This document shows, piece by piece, positions 45,747 through 59,193 of a stretch of 60,362 bases of DNA. Each line of letters begins with the position of its first letter. Position 1 is the first letter of the stretch. Location: contig LLEY01000265.1 in NCBI GenBank assembly GCA_001414485.1, forward strand, positions 1 to 60,362, read 5' to 3'. The DNA is from Calycina herbarum. Lineage: Eukaryota > Ascomycota > Leotiomycetes > Helotiales > Pezizellaceae. The notes beneath the pieces were generated by a model. The model was not told the origin of the DNA. It ran no database searches and saw nothing but the letters and a program-made list of their open reading frames with translations. The position numbers and the translations under genes are program-made.

Positions 45747-48123
45747 ATGCATGCAATGCAGGCTTCTACTGACAAGATGCTGTTCAACCTTCCAGATTTC
45801 ATGGCCACATCGAGCCCGAGAAAGAGTGAGAACCAGCGCCCACGTACTCTCCATTCTACCAGAAGCTTCACCAAGGCAGAATCCCCGAACCCAGTTCCTC
45901 TTAACCGGACACAACGGGCCAGCACCACCCAGAATGGTATGACAGCAAATACTAGCAATCCAAATCCAAGAATACGGGGGACCAACATGTCTGCCAGGCA
46001 GCCAGATAGCTTTGAGAAGATGCCGGAAGAGGATGAGGGCGCTACCCATGCATCTGAAAAGCTGCCAGCCGATTTTGATGAGCTCCCAATAGAGCTTGTC
46101 AGTTTGACTGATAGGTGGGAACCCTCCGCCCAAGCAATCTGATAATGCTAATCATTCAATAGCTTCATTGATTCCCTCTCTGCCAAAGTTCACCCTACCC
46201 CTCCAACGGTTGACAAACTGTCAAGTCTCTTTCAAGACTTTTATGCCGTTGCAGCAAACCACATCAATACTCACATCTCCGCCCTATCCTCTCGACAACA
46301 TCGAGCAAACTCTCCTGCACCATCCTCCTCCTCCCTCTCCTCGACCGCCAGCAAAATAAGAGCCAAAGCAGCTTCAATCAGTAGCAAGGATAAACCGAAA
46401 CCATTGGAAAGGAGAGAATCTGAGCAGCAGATGCTCACTGCAGAAGAGATTGCAGATCGAAAACGAGCTCGGAAAGTCCTGGAACAAAAACGGATAGCAT
46501 TGGAGGAAGCAGTTGAAAGGAGGGTATGCGAGGGCATATATGACCGAATTTTCCGGCACAGGTCAACTCAGGATGAAGCCCAGGATGAGAAGCTGCGTTC
46601 AAAGACCGCTGCTCTTTCAGTTGTAGGAATTGGTCTGACGGATCTTGGGATTGATCTAGGAAATTCCCCTGACCGACCTGATACAACCGAAGAAAAGGAG
46701 GCAGAGGTTCGTCAATGGCTTCAGGGGGCGAGAGACGAACTGATAGCCATGGGTGAGGATAAATACCCCTTGGGGAAACTCCACCATCTAAAGGCAGCAC
46801 ACAAGAGTATTGTTGATACTTTGTCACACTTCCATCCTTCGTCTTCTGCCGACGAAATAATGCCAATGTTGATTTACACATTAATCACATCTCCACCCGA
46901 GGGAATAAGCGTCATCAGCAATCTTTATTTCATTCAGAGATTTCGAAATGAGAGCAAAATAGACGGAGAAGCTGCATATTGCTTGACAAATCTAGAAGCT
47001 GCCATCACTTTCCTTGAGACAGTGGATTTGGCCAGCTTGAGAGCCGATGAGGCACCTTCTGGTCCCACCAAAACCAACAGTCGACCAACAACGCCAAAGC
47101 TTGAGAAACACAACATGGTGACGGGGTTCACGCCATCACCGGGCATATCAGCACCAGACAGTCCTATTGTCACAAGTCCAGAAGCTATTTCACCCCCGGT
47201 ATCCGCATTCAGTCGACCACAAGCAAACAATAATAACCGCAGAATCAGCGACATGTTCCGCCCTCCATCTCAGGTTCTGGAAGAGGCAGGCGAAGCAGTA
47301 GATCAGGGCTTCAAGACGATTGGAAATTCGCTTGGAGATAGTTACAAGTTCTTGGTAGGCAAGCTTAAGGAACGTCAAGATGAAATTATCGGAAGTTCAT
47401 CAGCCATGATGGTTCCAAAAACATTGGATGATGCCCGAAAGCTAGTTAGCACCCCGCCTCCCGAGGACGATGTCAGTGCTGGCAGTTCACTCCACAGCCC
47501 AGAACACTCGCGTAAACGCAGTGATTCGGCGTCGAAGGATGACAAAGTTTTGAGCTTGATCGGTGGACGAAAGAATACTCGGGATCGAAGTACCGACAGC
47601 ACCAGAAGTGCTAGCAGCAGCACAAGAAAGGTTGTTTTTGCTGAAGAAGGGTCTGAGAAACCTGCTACACCTTCGCCGTTACATACTACCACTGCACCGA
47701 CATCCATCACCAACCCTCCTCCAATTGTGGAATCCATGAGGAATCTGGGTAATTCCCTCAATCCTATGAATCGGATTGTGGGGATGGGTATGATGCGGGG
47801 CTTTGGAAGGACGACACCAACTCCTGTTGCTCCTGTGGTTACGGCGAGTAAAGCTATTCCAGATGGCGGGGTGGCTGATTTAACTACTGTAAGTGCTCTT
47901 CATTCTGCCCTTACTGATGAATTGAAACTAATATGAATAGGCACACCCTGACCTTGCAGCAGCACTCCCACCAAAGGAAATCCCCAAGATCGCTCCGCCC
48001 ATCAAGAAATTCATGGAGTTGCAGAATCCGGGGGATATGAAATTGAACGAGGTCCTGGAGTTACTGAGGGATTATAGACGGCTTGCGGGCGCCTTGAAAG
48101 ATATGGGTGCAGTTCAACCTTGA
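45747..48123 (+). CDS. VPS9-domain guanine nucleotide exchange factor (Rab5 type)
   Basis: 758 residues in three exons: 45747-46114, 46163-47888 and 47941-48123, with introns of 48 and 52 nt. A VPS9 domain at about residues 265-420 is recognised by DEKLRSKTAALSVVGIGLTDLGI, LHHLKAAHKSIVDTL, and SADEIMPMLIYTLI followed by NLYFIQRFRNESK and EAAYCLTNLEAAITFL. The domain loads GTP onto Rab5-type GTPases (yeast Vps21) in early endosome fusion and vacuolar sorting. A charged coiled-coil stretch precedes it (LTAEEIADRKRARKVLEQKR). No CUE domain is visible at the C-terminus, so it looks more like the Muk1-type than the Vps9 type. The rest is low-complexity Ser/Pro-rich sequence. The first start codon is used because its context is good; a second Met is three codons later. 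Confidence 0.88.
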
Positions 48124-49986
48124 TTAATTGTAAAGAAAACAGATTGTTTGGACTGAAGAAATGGAAAATCTTTCGTATTTGCATTTTAGGGCGTTGGGTT
48201 GGGAGGGGAATTGTGTTTTACTGTTTACTTGTTTTATATACTTGGATGGATGGATGGGTGCGTTGGGGTGGTTTGGGTTGATTGAACACTTAGGATGGGT
48301 AACATAGATGTGTATTGGAATGGAGATGGAGTATTTAGCGCAAGCCCTGGATCGCGTGTGGACGTTTTTTCCTCTTCTTCTTCTCTTGGGGTTGATATGT
48401 TCCAAGCGGAAGTCTTGTTTTTTTCTTATGGGTTGAGAGGTACGGGAGAATGCATGCTGGAGGCACTTGCCATCAATCAAGAAACATTGTTACGGGCTCT
48501 CAGTTTGCTGGCCTCCAAGGAAAGAGCTATCCTGCCTGGGCCAAGCTGTGTCACGAGGGAGTCATTCCTTCCCTCAAAATGCGGTTCATGTTGGTTCTGA
48601 TTGGACGAGGCTCTTGACTTTTTTCTTCGCTCCTACCGCGCTGAACAAAAATATGCCCTGGGGTCCGTTTCTTCTAGTCCCTTATACTGAGAATTCGGAT
48701 TTACAAGTACCGATCAATTGTCTGAGATCTTCGTCGTCCCAGTCCTCTCGAATAATGGGGGGGTTGGGATGTGAAGAGGTTGGGATGCAGTCTCCTCCGA
48801 TAATCGGTTGAGTACTACAGGGGGTTGATTACTATGCATACCCTCGAGTTGGCTAAAAAATTGTGTGTGGGTAAGCTGCTAAGCTACTAGTAAGCTGGAA
48901 GTAAGTGGGGGGTAAGCTGTTGTTTGTCGAGTAAACCAGTGGTAAGCTGCGTCCGTGGAGGTTTGGTGGGCCTCTTTTGGTCTGTGGAAGAGGAAACGAT
49001 TTTGAGGAATGCTTGGGAGGGCGGAGAAGGTGGGGATGAGATGTGATTTTTCTTGTTATATTTTGGAGGGAGGGGTGAAGTGAGAAATCCACAGGATGGA
49101 ATTTTCGTGGATGACGAGGTATTGAGTTGAGCGGAAGTCTAGAAGAAGGGATGGGACTTTTGGAGTGTTTATTCGTTTAGTTGAGAGGGATGTAACCTTA
49201 CTTTTGTCGATTGGTACATATTAGGTGTTTCGTGATATGTATTAGTAGCTTGATTTATTGACTGGAAGTGTGTTGAGAGCTTGTAGTTAGTTTGTTGATG
49301 AGTTTTGTCAACAACAGTAAGGTTGGTCTGTTGGAGGGGAAAGGGGTTGAGCTTTCTTTTACTTTGGCTGGTCATGGATTTTTCAATGTTGTAGGTGTAG
49401 GGTAAATACTTGCTGGTTGGGGATTTCTTCCTTGCGATTTTGCGACAAGCTGCAGAAACTAGAATTTACTGGAGTGGCTCGCTTGAATTGGAAGGGTCAT
49501 GGGCGTTTTTCTTGTGTGCTGTTTTGTTACGTGGGGGTGGGCAGTTTTATCTTTCTTATGGGGTTACAAGAGTGTTGGAAACTTGGAGTGGGTGATTTGG
49601 TGATTGAGTAGTGGTTTGATTCTAAGGATCTCGACTGTTCCCCGGTTACTGTCTAATCTCTTGAATACTTGTCCTCTGAGAGTGTTGGAGTAGTACTACT
49701 CTACTTTATTATACTCGCTGTCTCTCAATGGGTATGACCTTGTGTGTGAATATGTCTACCCTGTCATGCTTTTACATACTGGATGCACATTTGAATAATT
49801 ATTCACCAAGTTGCAATTTCTAAAGAGAGTCATTTCCTAATTCCCAAAATCTTCACCCTATGTGTAATCCAACGATGTCTTCACATTTGAGAACCTATCC
49901 ATTATTCCCCTCTCACATCCTGAAACCCACTCGATGCGGAGTATCAATTCTCTCCCAGGGGAATTCCTCTCAATCATTTGATGGTG
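48124..49986. other. intergenic, no recognisable gene
   Basis: Normal composition, short frames only, none family-like. It lies between the ends of the VPS9 gene and the convergent 2EXR gene, so both 3' regions are here. Confidence 0.45.
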
Positions 49987-50693
49987 CTATCGGAAGATCT
50001 CATCACAAATTTCCCGGCTTTGCGACTTGTCTCTGTCGTATGAAGAGCATGGAAACCAAATTCCTAGGATTCTAAGTTCCAGAAGCTTCTCCAGAATTCT
50101 AGAGTCCAGTAGGAGTCCTAGCTGTGTATGGTCGACGAAAAGAATTCGTAGTCTCGGTAAAATATGGAGGAAAATTCTTGCTATAAGGAGAAGTGATTAT
50201 TAGCTTTCTCGGTGTTTAAGTACAACAACTTGGACATCTTACACTTTACAAACCGGTCAGTCGATATAACCCAAAGCGCATCTTGCTCAAAAGAAAACCA
50301 TGTTTTGAAACCCTTTCCAACAAAGATCATAGGAGGATCATTAGAGCTTGCGCCCGTAATAAACTGAAAGGTTGGATGGCTTTTGGCGACTCCGTTTTGA
50401 TGTAAAAATTCTTCTCTAGACTCTCTGCAGGCGTGTAAGAAAGCATGTAAATTTTTGTTGGCTTTGGAGAACGCAAATGGTGGTTGAATCCGACGCGTCC
50501 GGCTTATGAGACAGGGTTGTTCCAGAATATAGGGGGGTGGAACTGCGAAAGTCCAGATCATGATTCGAAGTTCTTTCGGTAGGGCTGGAAAATAGATGAA
50601 TCGAGCTTTTGGCCCAAAAGTAGGTACTTTTTTGCCAGATTTTTTAATCTTCAGGAAACTTAAAAGTGCTGATTTGATGGTTGCGAACTTCAT
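49987..50693 (-). CDS. 2EXR-domain protein, function unknown
   Basis: 214 residues in two exons: 50693-50243 and 50180-49987, with a 62-nt intron (GTAAGA donor, GCTAAT branch site). The 2EXR domain of fungal proteins is shown by FIYFPALPKELRIMIWTFAV near residue 35, an adjacent PPYILEQP, LHACRESREEFLH and FSFEQDALWV. The rest, after the splice, is leucine-rich (ILPRLRILFVDH, LLELRILGIW). The family is very large in Leotiomycetes and other Pezizomycotina; no molecular role is established. The first residues (MKFATIKSALLSFLK) are basic and hydrophobic but not a clear signal peptide. A decayed paralogue with the same intron position lies 14 kb away at 35332-36296. Confidence 0.82.
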
Positions 50694-52520
50694 TGTTGGC
50701 TGAGAGTTGTCGAGTTTTTCAGTCGGGTTTCAAGGTTGCCTTTTGTTGCCGGATATGTGGAAAACAAATAGCTTGTATGTGGTCCCGCACTTGTAAAGCT
50801 TATAAAGACGCTAGCAGAGCATAGCCACAGTTGATAAGGTGACTAGTAAAGTTGGGTGACCACGGCCTATTCACTCAGTAAGTATATGTGAACCCGTAAC
50901 AACCTTGAGTGGATATGAGGGTGTTGGTACTTTCTAGAATATAATGGAGCAACACCATGGGAGCTAAAATAGAACACACAAATATCGTGTCCTGGGGTTC
51001 AAATAATGGCTGTGAAGCAGAGGGGTGTTTCATGTGAGCCTGTGCCGCTAGAGGTTCTATGTATTACTTGAAATCAAGCTCGCTTATTTATGAATTTGAG
51101 ATCTAAATTTTGCGACGAGACTGGACGGGCATTGCGATACCAAAAAACCAGGAGACCCAGAGTTCTCGAATGTCCCACCGCATGAGGGGGGTTTCTAGAA
51201 GCAACTATATATTTTCGGCTAACGGAGAGAAAGGGGAGGACATAAGGCACGGATATATGGTTGTTTTCGAAGTTTATTAAGAATGGTGTTTAATGACCAG
51301 GAGCCCAACGAGGAAGTGCCTTTTATTGAGCTATGAAAGTAAGATAGCTTGAGTACATGATTTTTATGCTTTCCCAACATTACGTGCATACTAATGTAGG
51401 AATGGGACTTTTCTAGCATCGATGTTAATGTAGATGGTAAAGAAACAATTTTAAAGAAAATGATAGAAATACCATGTTTACTCCACTTCCTTCCTCGCTC
51501 GTCTTTCCCCCCCCATCGTCTTCTCTCTATTTTTCTTCTGTAAAACGTGAAGTCTCTCGCTTCTCAATAGGCACACCGACAGGATATGAGCCAGAAGGTT
51601 TGGGGCCTTTCGCCTTTTGGGGCTGCCAATCCTTTAGGGAAGTGTGTAAGTATGCCTCATGTCGGGATAGCCAAGTTTGCCCTATGTCTTATATACTCTC
51701 TAATGCTTGAAGACGAGGCGAGACTGTTGTTGCCTGATTCAATGTTTATGTTTGTCGAGACTGCTGTTTGTGATTGGCGGGCTGGAGACCTATTCTCGTC
51801 ATCAAATGAAACCAGAAAGACTCTTGCCACAGCAGGCCATCGTTCACACAATCTCGTTAGACCCAGAATTAAAACGAACCAGAGAGTAGATACTTCGAGA
51901 AAACAAACGTGCCCCGTCGCACTTCCACTTCCTCCTTCTGGTCTGTAAATATCTTGAGGTAGGGCCTCAACCTGCGCTAAACTGGAAACCGGAAAAGTAT
52001 TTGCTGCGTTTCCATGTACCTTGCCAAAGGAAATACACGTTGCACCTCGCCAACAGAAATACACATTTCAACTAGAATCTATGAACAATTCAGTAAAACA
52101 CAACACAAATGCCGAACATCCAGGGACAGTCACTCCCTATGAGGGCTACTCCCAAATGAACGTATAAAGATAGAGACAAAGAACATGATATCTCCCAGGT
52201 TCCAGGATGGTACGGAACTCCCCAAACACACGACCTTAATAAATCTAGTAACTTTATTTAATAAACTTAGTTAACCTAAACTTTCTTAAACAATATGATA
52301 TAATAGTTGGAGTGACTGGACTCACTGTTTGATAGTCTAAAAGGCAAGATGGTTAGTAAGTTTTATAACTGAACAAGTGTAATAAACTATTATCTTATGT
52401 AGGCATTTGACGAAAAAATTCAAACGATGTAAAATACGTGTTTCTAACATTCATATCTACGACAGCATGAATTCAAAGTTAGCTATCTATCTCAACTTCT
52501 CTCGACTTTTTACAACCGTA
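50694..52520. other. intergenic, no recognisable gene
   Basis: Contains the promoter side of the 2EXR gene and, beyond 52000, an AT-rich stretch leading to the 3' end of RIX1. No frame looks like a protein family. Confidence 0.45.
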
Positions 52521-54778
52521 CTATCCTGCCAACCCCTCGTCCTCAGAATCAGTATCTAAATGCATACTGAGATGTGCACTCTCATCATCCGAGTCCTCTT
52601 CCCCACCATCCATCGCCACATCTTCATTTGCACTCTTCTGTACAATGGAATCCTTCTTACTAGCCTCAAACAAATGATCAACCCTAGCACTCGAAGGCGC
52701 AGGGATCGCAGCATTATAACTCGAAGTAGAAAATCCATTCTGGTTCCCGGTCGCAAAGGGATCCTTCTGGGATTTTGCAGAGCCAAGACCAGGTTGATTA
52801 TCAGAAATCGAATGATCCACTGTCTCGTTTTGGAGTTGTCTCTCAACTTCACTCTGGTCCTTCTCTTCTCCGCCGAGTTCCATCTCGTCATCCTCAGATT
52901 CCAAATCTTGAGCATCGTAGGAATGCACCTTCAACCCAGCCGAAGAAACAAGCGGCATCCTTGGACGAAGTAAAATCTCGACCACATCATCTTCTGGAAA
53001 TTCTCTCGTAAGATGAGGGAGGATACTCGCCATAGCCTTTCCATTCTTTCCAACGAATGGATTGAGTATACTAGCTAACATGGCGTCTTTGTGGTGCGCT
53101 AGAATGGTTGTTCGTTCTAAGAGAGCTCGAAGGGAGATGTCGATGTTCTGTTGGGGAAGGTGGGATAGAAAAAGTGGTAAGAGTGCTTTTGCGGAGAGGA
53201 CTAGGTGTGTGTCTTCTAGTGTTATAGTGGAGGTTTGTTCTTTGGCTTGGAGGAAGGTGTCCGCGTTTTGGTTCGCGATTATGGCTGCTCCTTGGGGTTT
53301 TTTGCCCGTGCTCTCTTGATCTCTCGCATCTTTTGCTGTGCTATCGTGGGGTTGGAGGTCTTTGCAGCACGCTCGGATTATTGGGAACACTTTTCCTGTT
53401 TGTATTCTGTCGAAACTTTGGCCGGTGTGTACCAGGATGTTGGAAATGACGGCGTAGGCGATGGTACGAAACTCCATGGTACTTTTGGCAAACGGGAATA
53501 GCCATACGAGTTGATCGAGAAGTCCTTGTGCGATTGTAACGAAGCCTTCTTGCAATCGTTCAGCGAGCGTTTGGACGAGATTCAGGGCTGTGACATAGAT
53601 CTCAGGCATTCCGCACCATAATCCATCTCGCTCATCTCGGTCGATCGCTGGGTGAAGTCGAGCATTGCCTTGACCGGAAGGTCCTTCAGGGGAAGGTACT
53701 GCGATCGATAGAATTCTTGATATCAAATCTAAAATAGCTCCTAAGGGTATGCAGACAGGCGTGGATGTCTCAATTTTGCAATACTCGTCCAAGAGTTCAA
53801 GCAATCCGATCAATCTTTCAATCCCAGAAGTGATGCCAGTCCAAGTAGGAAGGTCTTCAGCTGTATCGCCTCCTCCACTCAACTCCCGATTGATATCAAC
53901 CGATTCGCCAATATATCCCGCGTTTGACTCCCAGTCCTCTACAACGGCTCGAAAGACACTGTCGGCTGTCACGTGTATACTTTTGATGACACTTCGAACT
54001 GCTTTTCCCCATTCCTCTCCGCCGGCATTTTTGGCCGCAGTAAGATGAATTACTACCACTAAATGACGAGCACTTTCTTTCAGTGAGGATGGCACAAAGA
54101 TATTTCCTGACAGTGTTGGAGCTAGATAAGGTCTAGTGACAGCCCTTAACTGGAAAGCAAAAGGCCGAAAAATTGTCATATGGCGAGGTAATAGGGATCC
54201 AAAAGACTGGAATACATTTTGAACAAGTGAAGAAGGCACATCTGATCCGGAAATCACGTTGAGACAAGAAGTCACAAATGTTGGCAAAGTTGGAGTGGTG
54301 ATTTCTCGGATCAGAGTTGGATACTGATGCGTCATGGAATAGATCTTGGTGAGCGTTATTATACACAACTCTTTTGATACAACTGGGTCCGGTTTCTGCA
54401 TTGTAGTTAGCTATGCAAATATATTATAAGGTGACTCGTTCTCACTCCCAAAATGGATAACAATACTCGAGCCCATGGTTCGGCTCCTCGCAAGACTTCC
54501 CAGCCACCAACTTCAACTACGCCTTTGATTAAGACCACAGCGGCAAAACGACCTTCTGAACTCCTTCCATTTAATAGTGTTGTTAGTTGAGTTTTGAGTT
54601 TGTGAACTAGCACTGAGCTCGGGGACGCGTCCGCTTTGCCTGGGTTTGGCGGGCTCGATAATGGGCCTTGACACCGTAGAACATATTGGAGGAGAGTTGG
54701 AAGTAGTCGAGGGAGTTCGGCGACGGGAGTTGAGCTGAGCTTGAAGCATAAAACGCGAAGTTCTGAGGGAAGCGACAT
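52521..54778 (-). CDS. rix1: Rix1, ribosome large-subunit maturation factor
   Basis: 735 residues in two exons: 54778-54446 and 54395-52521, with a 50-nt intron (GTGAGA donor, GCTAAC branch site, phase 0). Rix1, with Ipi1 and Ipi3, forms the nuclear complex that joins pre-60S particles and recruits the AAA-ATPase Rea1; it is also linked to heterochromatin in fission yeast. The N-terminal half is helical repeat (SELRVLCFKL, LLPTLLQYVLRC, RFAAVVLIKGVVEVGGWEVL, PDPVVSKELCIITLTKIY) as in the RIX1/PELP1 domain. The C-terminal third is acidic and low-complexity (EDDEMELGGEE, DGGEEDSDDE), typical for the family. Head to head with YPP1. Confidence 0.9.
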
Positions 54779-55255
54779 TTCGCAGCTAATGTGAAGCCTT
54801 TTGACTTAGTACTCAAATTTTAGGAATGGCGGATCACGAAATCTCAGTGTCGTAGACCGTCCTCGTGGCCTGTGAAACGAGTATCCGTGATAGTGAGAAA
54901 TTTTGGTATCGTTATTAATATCCACGAGAAAATATGCAAAAATCCCCAGTCCCCGCATGTTGCTTATCATTGGTTTAAAAGGGCCGGATAAGATCGGGAT
55001 CAACTTCGCTCCGCCAGCATGGACCTTCCGATATTGATCCGTTCTGATATCCGGTCCGAACCCCAAATTCAGTGACGCCAACGGCTCAAGTTCCAGACTG
55101 GCAGTTGATTGCACCCCCCCCCTCTTTCACGTCCTCCTTTGCTCTTGCCCCTATGCATACGACTTCGGCTTTTCAATGATGAATTCAGTCTGAAATATAT
55201 TGGTAATTCTGCCGTTCTCTTGTGGCGACTTGCCAACCTCTTCCACGCACCGACA
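54779..55255. promoter_or_regulatory. shared upstream region of rix1 and ypp1
   Basis: 477 bp between divergent start codons, so both promoters lie here. A CCCCCCCCTCTTTC tract lies at about 55115-55130 close to the ypp1 start. No specific element can be named. Confidence 0.5.
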
Positions 55256-58200
55256 ATGAGTGTTGTACGTCCCCCCATGATCCATGGAAATGAACCCTTA
55301 TGCCCTGGAAATGGTAACTGACCTTTATTGTTGACAGCGCGATCCATCCAAAGCAGGCCTGTATATCCAGCAGCTAGACGAGGCTCGATGTCAAGGCAAT
55401 TGGGCAACAGTTCCTGAACTGGTGAGGAAAATCAAGAAGCATGCGCCCAATCGGACCTGTACGTGCTATATCGAGTTCCCAGTTTCGCAGACTGTATAAA
55501 TACGTTGGAGAGACTCGAGGGCTATTATTGATACCGTGGCACAGGTCTCGCATTGACAGCCGAAGCCGAACTTGTTGCCCATGAAGCTTCCTTGGTTCGG
55601 CCTGTCTCTCGTCCAGGCACAGCCAACACAACGAGTACAGCAAGACCTCCCTCCGCTGGAACAGCAGACCCGTCAGCCCTTTCCCAATATATTCCGCTTC
55701 TGCAAGAAGCAATCGAAAACGAGCGAACCTTTGTCGAGGACGAATTTCAGGCACAGGTGTGTTTGGGATGGATACACTGGTTGTTGAATGAGCCTATATT
55801 GGCCGCCCAAGGACTACCGAAAAGCATCGAGCAAGAATTCTCACAGCTGGATGGCACAAACAAGGAATCCGCCGAGTGGACGAGAGTATGTGCGTTAAAG
55901 GCGTCGTATCTGAAAGGGACTGCCCAAGTGAGGACTGGAGCAGTGGCTGAAGCTCTAGTAACCTTCGAGTCAGCATTGCCAATACTATTCACCGTGTCAA
56001 GTTTATCCGGCCCTGCTAAACAAGGAAGAGAGTTGTGGTCATGGTCTGAACTGTACTTGACGGGATTCTGCATGCTCTCCAGCCACGCCATCAAGACCAA
56101 GATAACTTCATTGTTGGAAACCGAGGCACTTTCTGCATTCAGGGCGTGGGGGAATTTCTGGGATACACAGACACCAGCACCCACAGGAGGCCGAGCCTTT
56201 CAAGCCGAAGTACCTAGACGTCGAGTATGGAGAGAATATTACATTACACTTTCAGACCTTTTGCGGCAAGATTTGCCATTTCCTACGACATCCTTAACAA
56301 TAGCCCATGCGGACCCATCCGTCAAATTGCGGCAACGTGCAGAAATAAAGCGAGTAGAAGCGAAATATGAAACTTTGCTTTTGGCCGAGGTCCGTTTTCC
56401 CAAAGCAGAGCAAGCCAGCGAGGAAGTTGAATCTTTTGTTGAAATTGCCATGGAAAATTGGCGAATACTATGTGGAAGCAGTTGGAAGGAGCACGACTTG
56501 GGAGAGGGCGGTTCCGAGGCTATAAGTCGAGGTGTTCTTGATATTCTCTATCGCGCTGCTACAAAAACATTCCATTCAACTGCCATTCTCCGACACCTTT
56601 TTACAGTACATTTGGCAATTGCGGAGTTCGATTTGGCTCTGAAGGCATTTGATACCTACATGGAGATTGTTAAGAAAGCAAAAGCACGAGAGGAGAAGAC
56701 AGGAGAATCCGAGCATGGGTTAGATGATGACGAGACTGTGTTAAAAACAGTCTCTGAATGTATCAGAGCTCTGTGTCGGTATGGTTCTCGCCAAGGTGCA
56801 GAAAAGGCCAAGGAGTTAGGTCAATATCTCGAAGAATGGATGGAGAATCACCATCCATCGGAGCCACGACCTCAAAACGGACACCCTTCAGGTAACGATC
56901 ACACAACAAACCCTAGTGCAAAAGTTCATCCTAAAGTACTTGCTTTGGCATCGCGAAGTATAGGGGTCAGTTACGCGCAGTGGGCTCGGATGACCTACGA
57001 TGCATCTTCAAGGTCGGAAATACAGATCAAGGCTATCAAGTCATTTCGAAAGTCTCTGTCAGTGGAATATCAAAGCTCGACGGACGTGGAAACTTTGTTT
57101 GCTTTAGGCATACTTCTCGCTGAACGCAGAGAATTGGGTCCAGCAATTGACGTAGTGAAAGCTGCCCTGCTGCCTCGTTCTGCATCCACCTCAAATTCGA
57201 ATAATGGATTGGGTCCTCAGAAAGGTGCATTTTCCCGAGAAAGGATGTTGATACCTCTATGGCATCTCATGGCATTACTGCTTAGTGCACGACAAGAATT
57301 TATTACCTCGGCGAGATCTTGTGAAGGTGCTTTTGAGCAATTTCAAGATCCAAAATATCTTTTTGGGGACGAAGACCTGAATGTCCCATTTCACAGCGAG
57401 CATTTGAAAGAATACGCACCCAATACCGGGGTTGTAGACGATATGGATGACTTTGAAAAAGAAGGTATTCTCGAGGTAAAAATGACCCAGCTAGCACTCA
57501 TCGAGGTTTTGGAAGGCCCCGAAATTGCGGTTAATGCTAGTGATGAGCTACTGAGTCTCTACACAAGGCTGTTTGGTGATCCGCTGAAAGATCAACTGCC
57601 AAAGTTAATGCCTGCTGCTCCTCCTAAAACGTCAGCTGGGACAATAAGAACTATCAGAGGAAGCATATTTGGGAGGACAGGTCGTTCTTTACGCAAATCA
57701 AATCCTTCTGCTGCCTCCGAATCTACCATTCAAGACATCAGCGAGAAATCACCTCAGCGACCGCAAACATCTCGTACACTTGCAAGCACAATTGCTCCCA
57801 CTATTCAGGTTACTGGTGAGAATGGCACAGCAAAGTCGCGCAGGAACTCCCTCAAAAATCCTCATCATCACGAGAAACTACAGAAAAGAAATGACAGTAC
57901 TTCTAGAACGAAAGGCGCAAGTTTACGGAATAGAAGTAGCAGTACAAGCAAAGCACGAGGCACCAGCTCCGCGCGAAACTCACGACATCTGGGCACCGAG
58001 GTTGACGGCGAGGATTTCTATACCCCAATGGAGCCTGAAAACAGAAACTCATGGCTCCCTGGTTTTCAAGAAGGCGAAATTGGGGTTGCCGTTACTCCGG
58101 ACTCTTCAATACCATCGAACATACTCCCCCCAAAAACCCAGAAGATGTTACACAAGGAACCATCCTTGAAACCCGCACACCCTGACCCTGCAGTTGCCCA

Positions 58201-59193
58201 GGATAATCGACTTCCTCATGTATCGCCCTTTTCATCCTCAACGAGTCCAGTGACAAGATTTCCAAAAGAACAAGAAAGACGCCGAAGGACGGCAATTTTG
58301 GTAAAGGTTTGGCTGTTGATTAGTGGGTTCTATCGCAGAGCCTCGATGTTTGAAGATTCTAGAGGATCCATCGAGGAAGCACAGAAGCTTGTTGAAGGCC
58401 TGGAAGAAGACATATCAAGAGATACTACGGGGAGTGTCTCTTTGCAGCATGCTGGCTGGGGTGGTGGTAGAAGCGTTGGCGAGTTGTGGGGTGATGTATT
58501 CTCGGAAGTATGGAATCTTCCTTCTTGTGTATGGAATATTGCTAATATGCCTCATAGCGCGGATTTCTTGCCACTTCAGAGGCATCACCCTACCTTGCTC
58601 TTCAACACTTTGAATCCGCCTTGACAAACTTTGCGGATCACCCTTCTGCCATCGTGGGATTATCAAACATTCTCCTCGATATTTATACTGAAGATCTCCT
58701 TCCGCTTCCCACAATACCTCCACTTGTTCAGCCGCATGACCTCCAAACCCCAGCAGCATCAACATTGACTGAGCTTGTTGCGTCTCTCAACATACAGTCT
58801 TCAAGACCCGCCGCTATGAGGCCATCATCCGTCTTACCTAACGCACCCCTAGGCCCCCTCGGCCTTCCGTCTGCAAAACCAGTTTCCAAATCTACTGATT
58901 TCCAAGCATCCACGCCAACCCCAGATTCTCCCAACTCAAGTCCTAAAGAATCGTCTGCCGTGCTCTTGGATAGACTGGCAGCAAGAGACAGAGCATACGG
59001 GTTGCTGAGCGGTTTGACAAAGCTTGGTTCTGGATGGAACTATAGTGAAGCTTGGTTTGCACTTGCTCGAGCTTACGAAGAGGGTGGCCAACCTGACAAG
59101 GCAAGGGAAGTTTTATGGTGGTGTGTTGAGCTTGAAGAAGGGAGAGGTGTGCGAAGTTGGCAGGTCGTTGGAAGTGGTGGATACGTCTTGTGA
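55256..59193 (+). CDS. ypp1: Ypp1, TTC7-type subunit of the plasma-membrane PI4-kinase complex
   Basis: About 1242 residues in four exons: 55256-55264 (only three codons, MSV), 55338-55458, 55545-58507 and 58558-59193. The introns are 73, 86 and 50 nt. Ypp1, with Efr3, anchors the PI 4-kinase Stt4 at the plasma membrane. The order of parts fits the family: RDPSKAGLYIQQLDEARCQGNW at the N-terminus, a helical TPR-like array over about residues 80-700 (DEFQAQVCLGWIHWLL, ATKTFHSTAILRHLFTVH, ALASRSIGVSYAQWA, KAIKSFRKSL, ALGILLAERRELGPAI), a low-complexity linker, and a C-terminal TPR block. The last exon restores GFLATSEASPYLALQHFESAL and ends with YSEAWFALARAYEEGGQPDKAREVLWWCVELEE. Both short 5' exons are inferred from splice sites and family resemblance. 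Confidence 0.86.

Noticed and set aside
42779..48123. ATG15 and the VPS9-domain gene as a functional autophagy/endosome cluster
   Set aside because: Only two neighbouring genes with a shared promoter; such pairs arise by chance in compact fungal genomes and nothing else around them supports a cluster.
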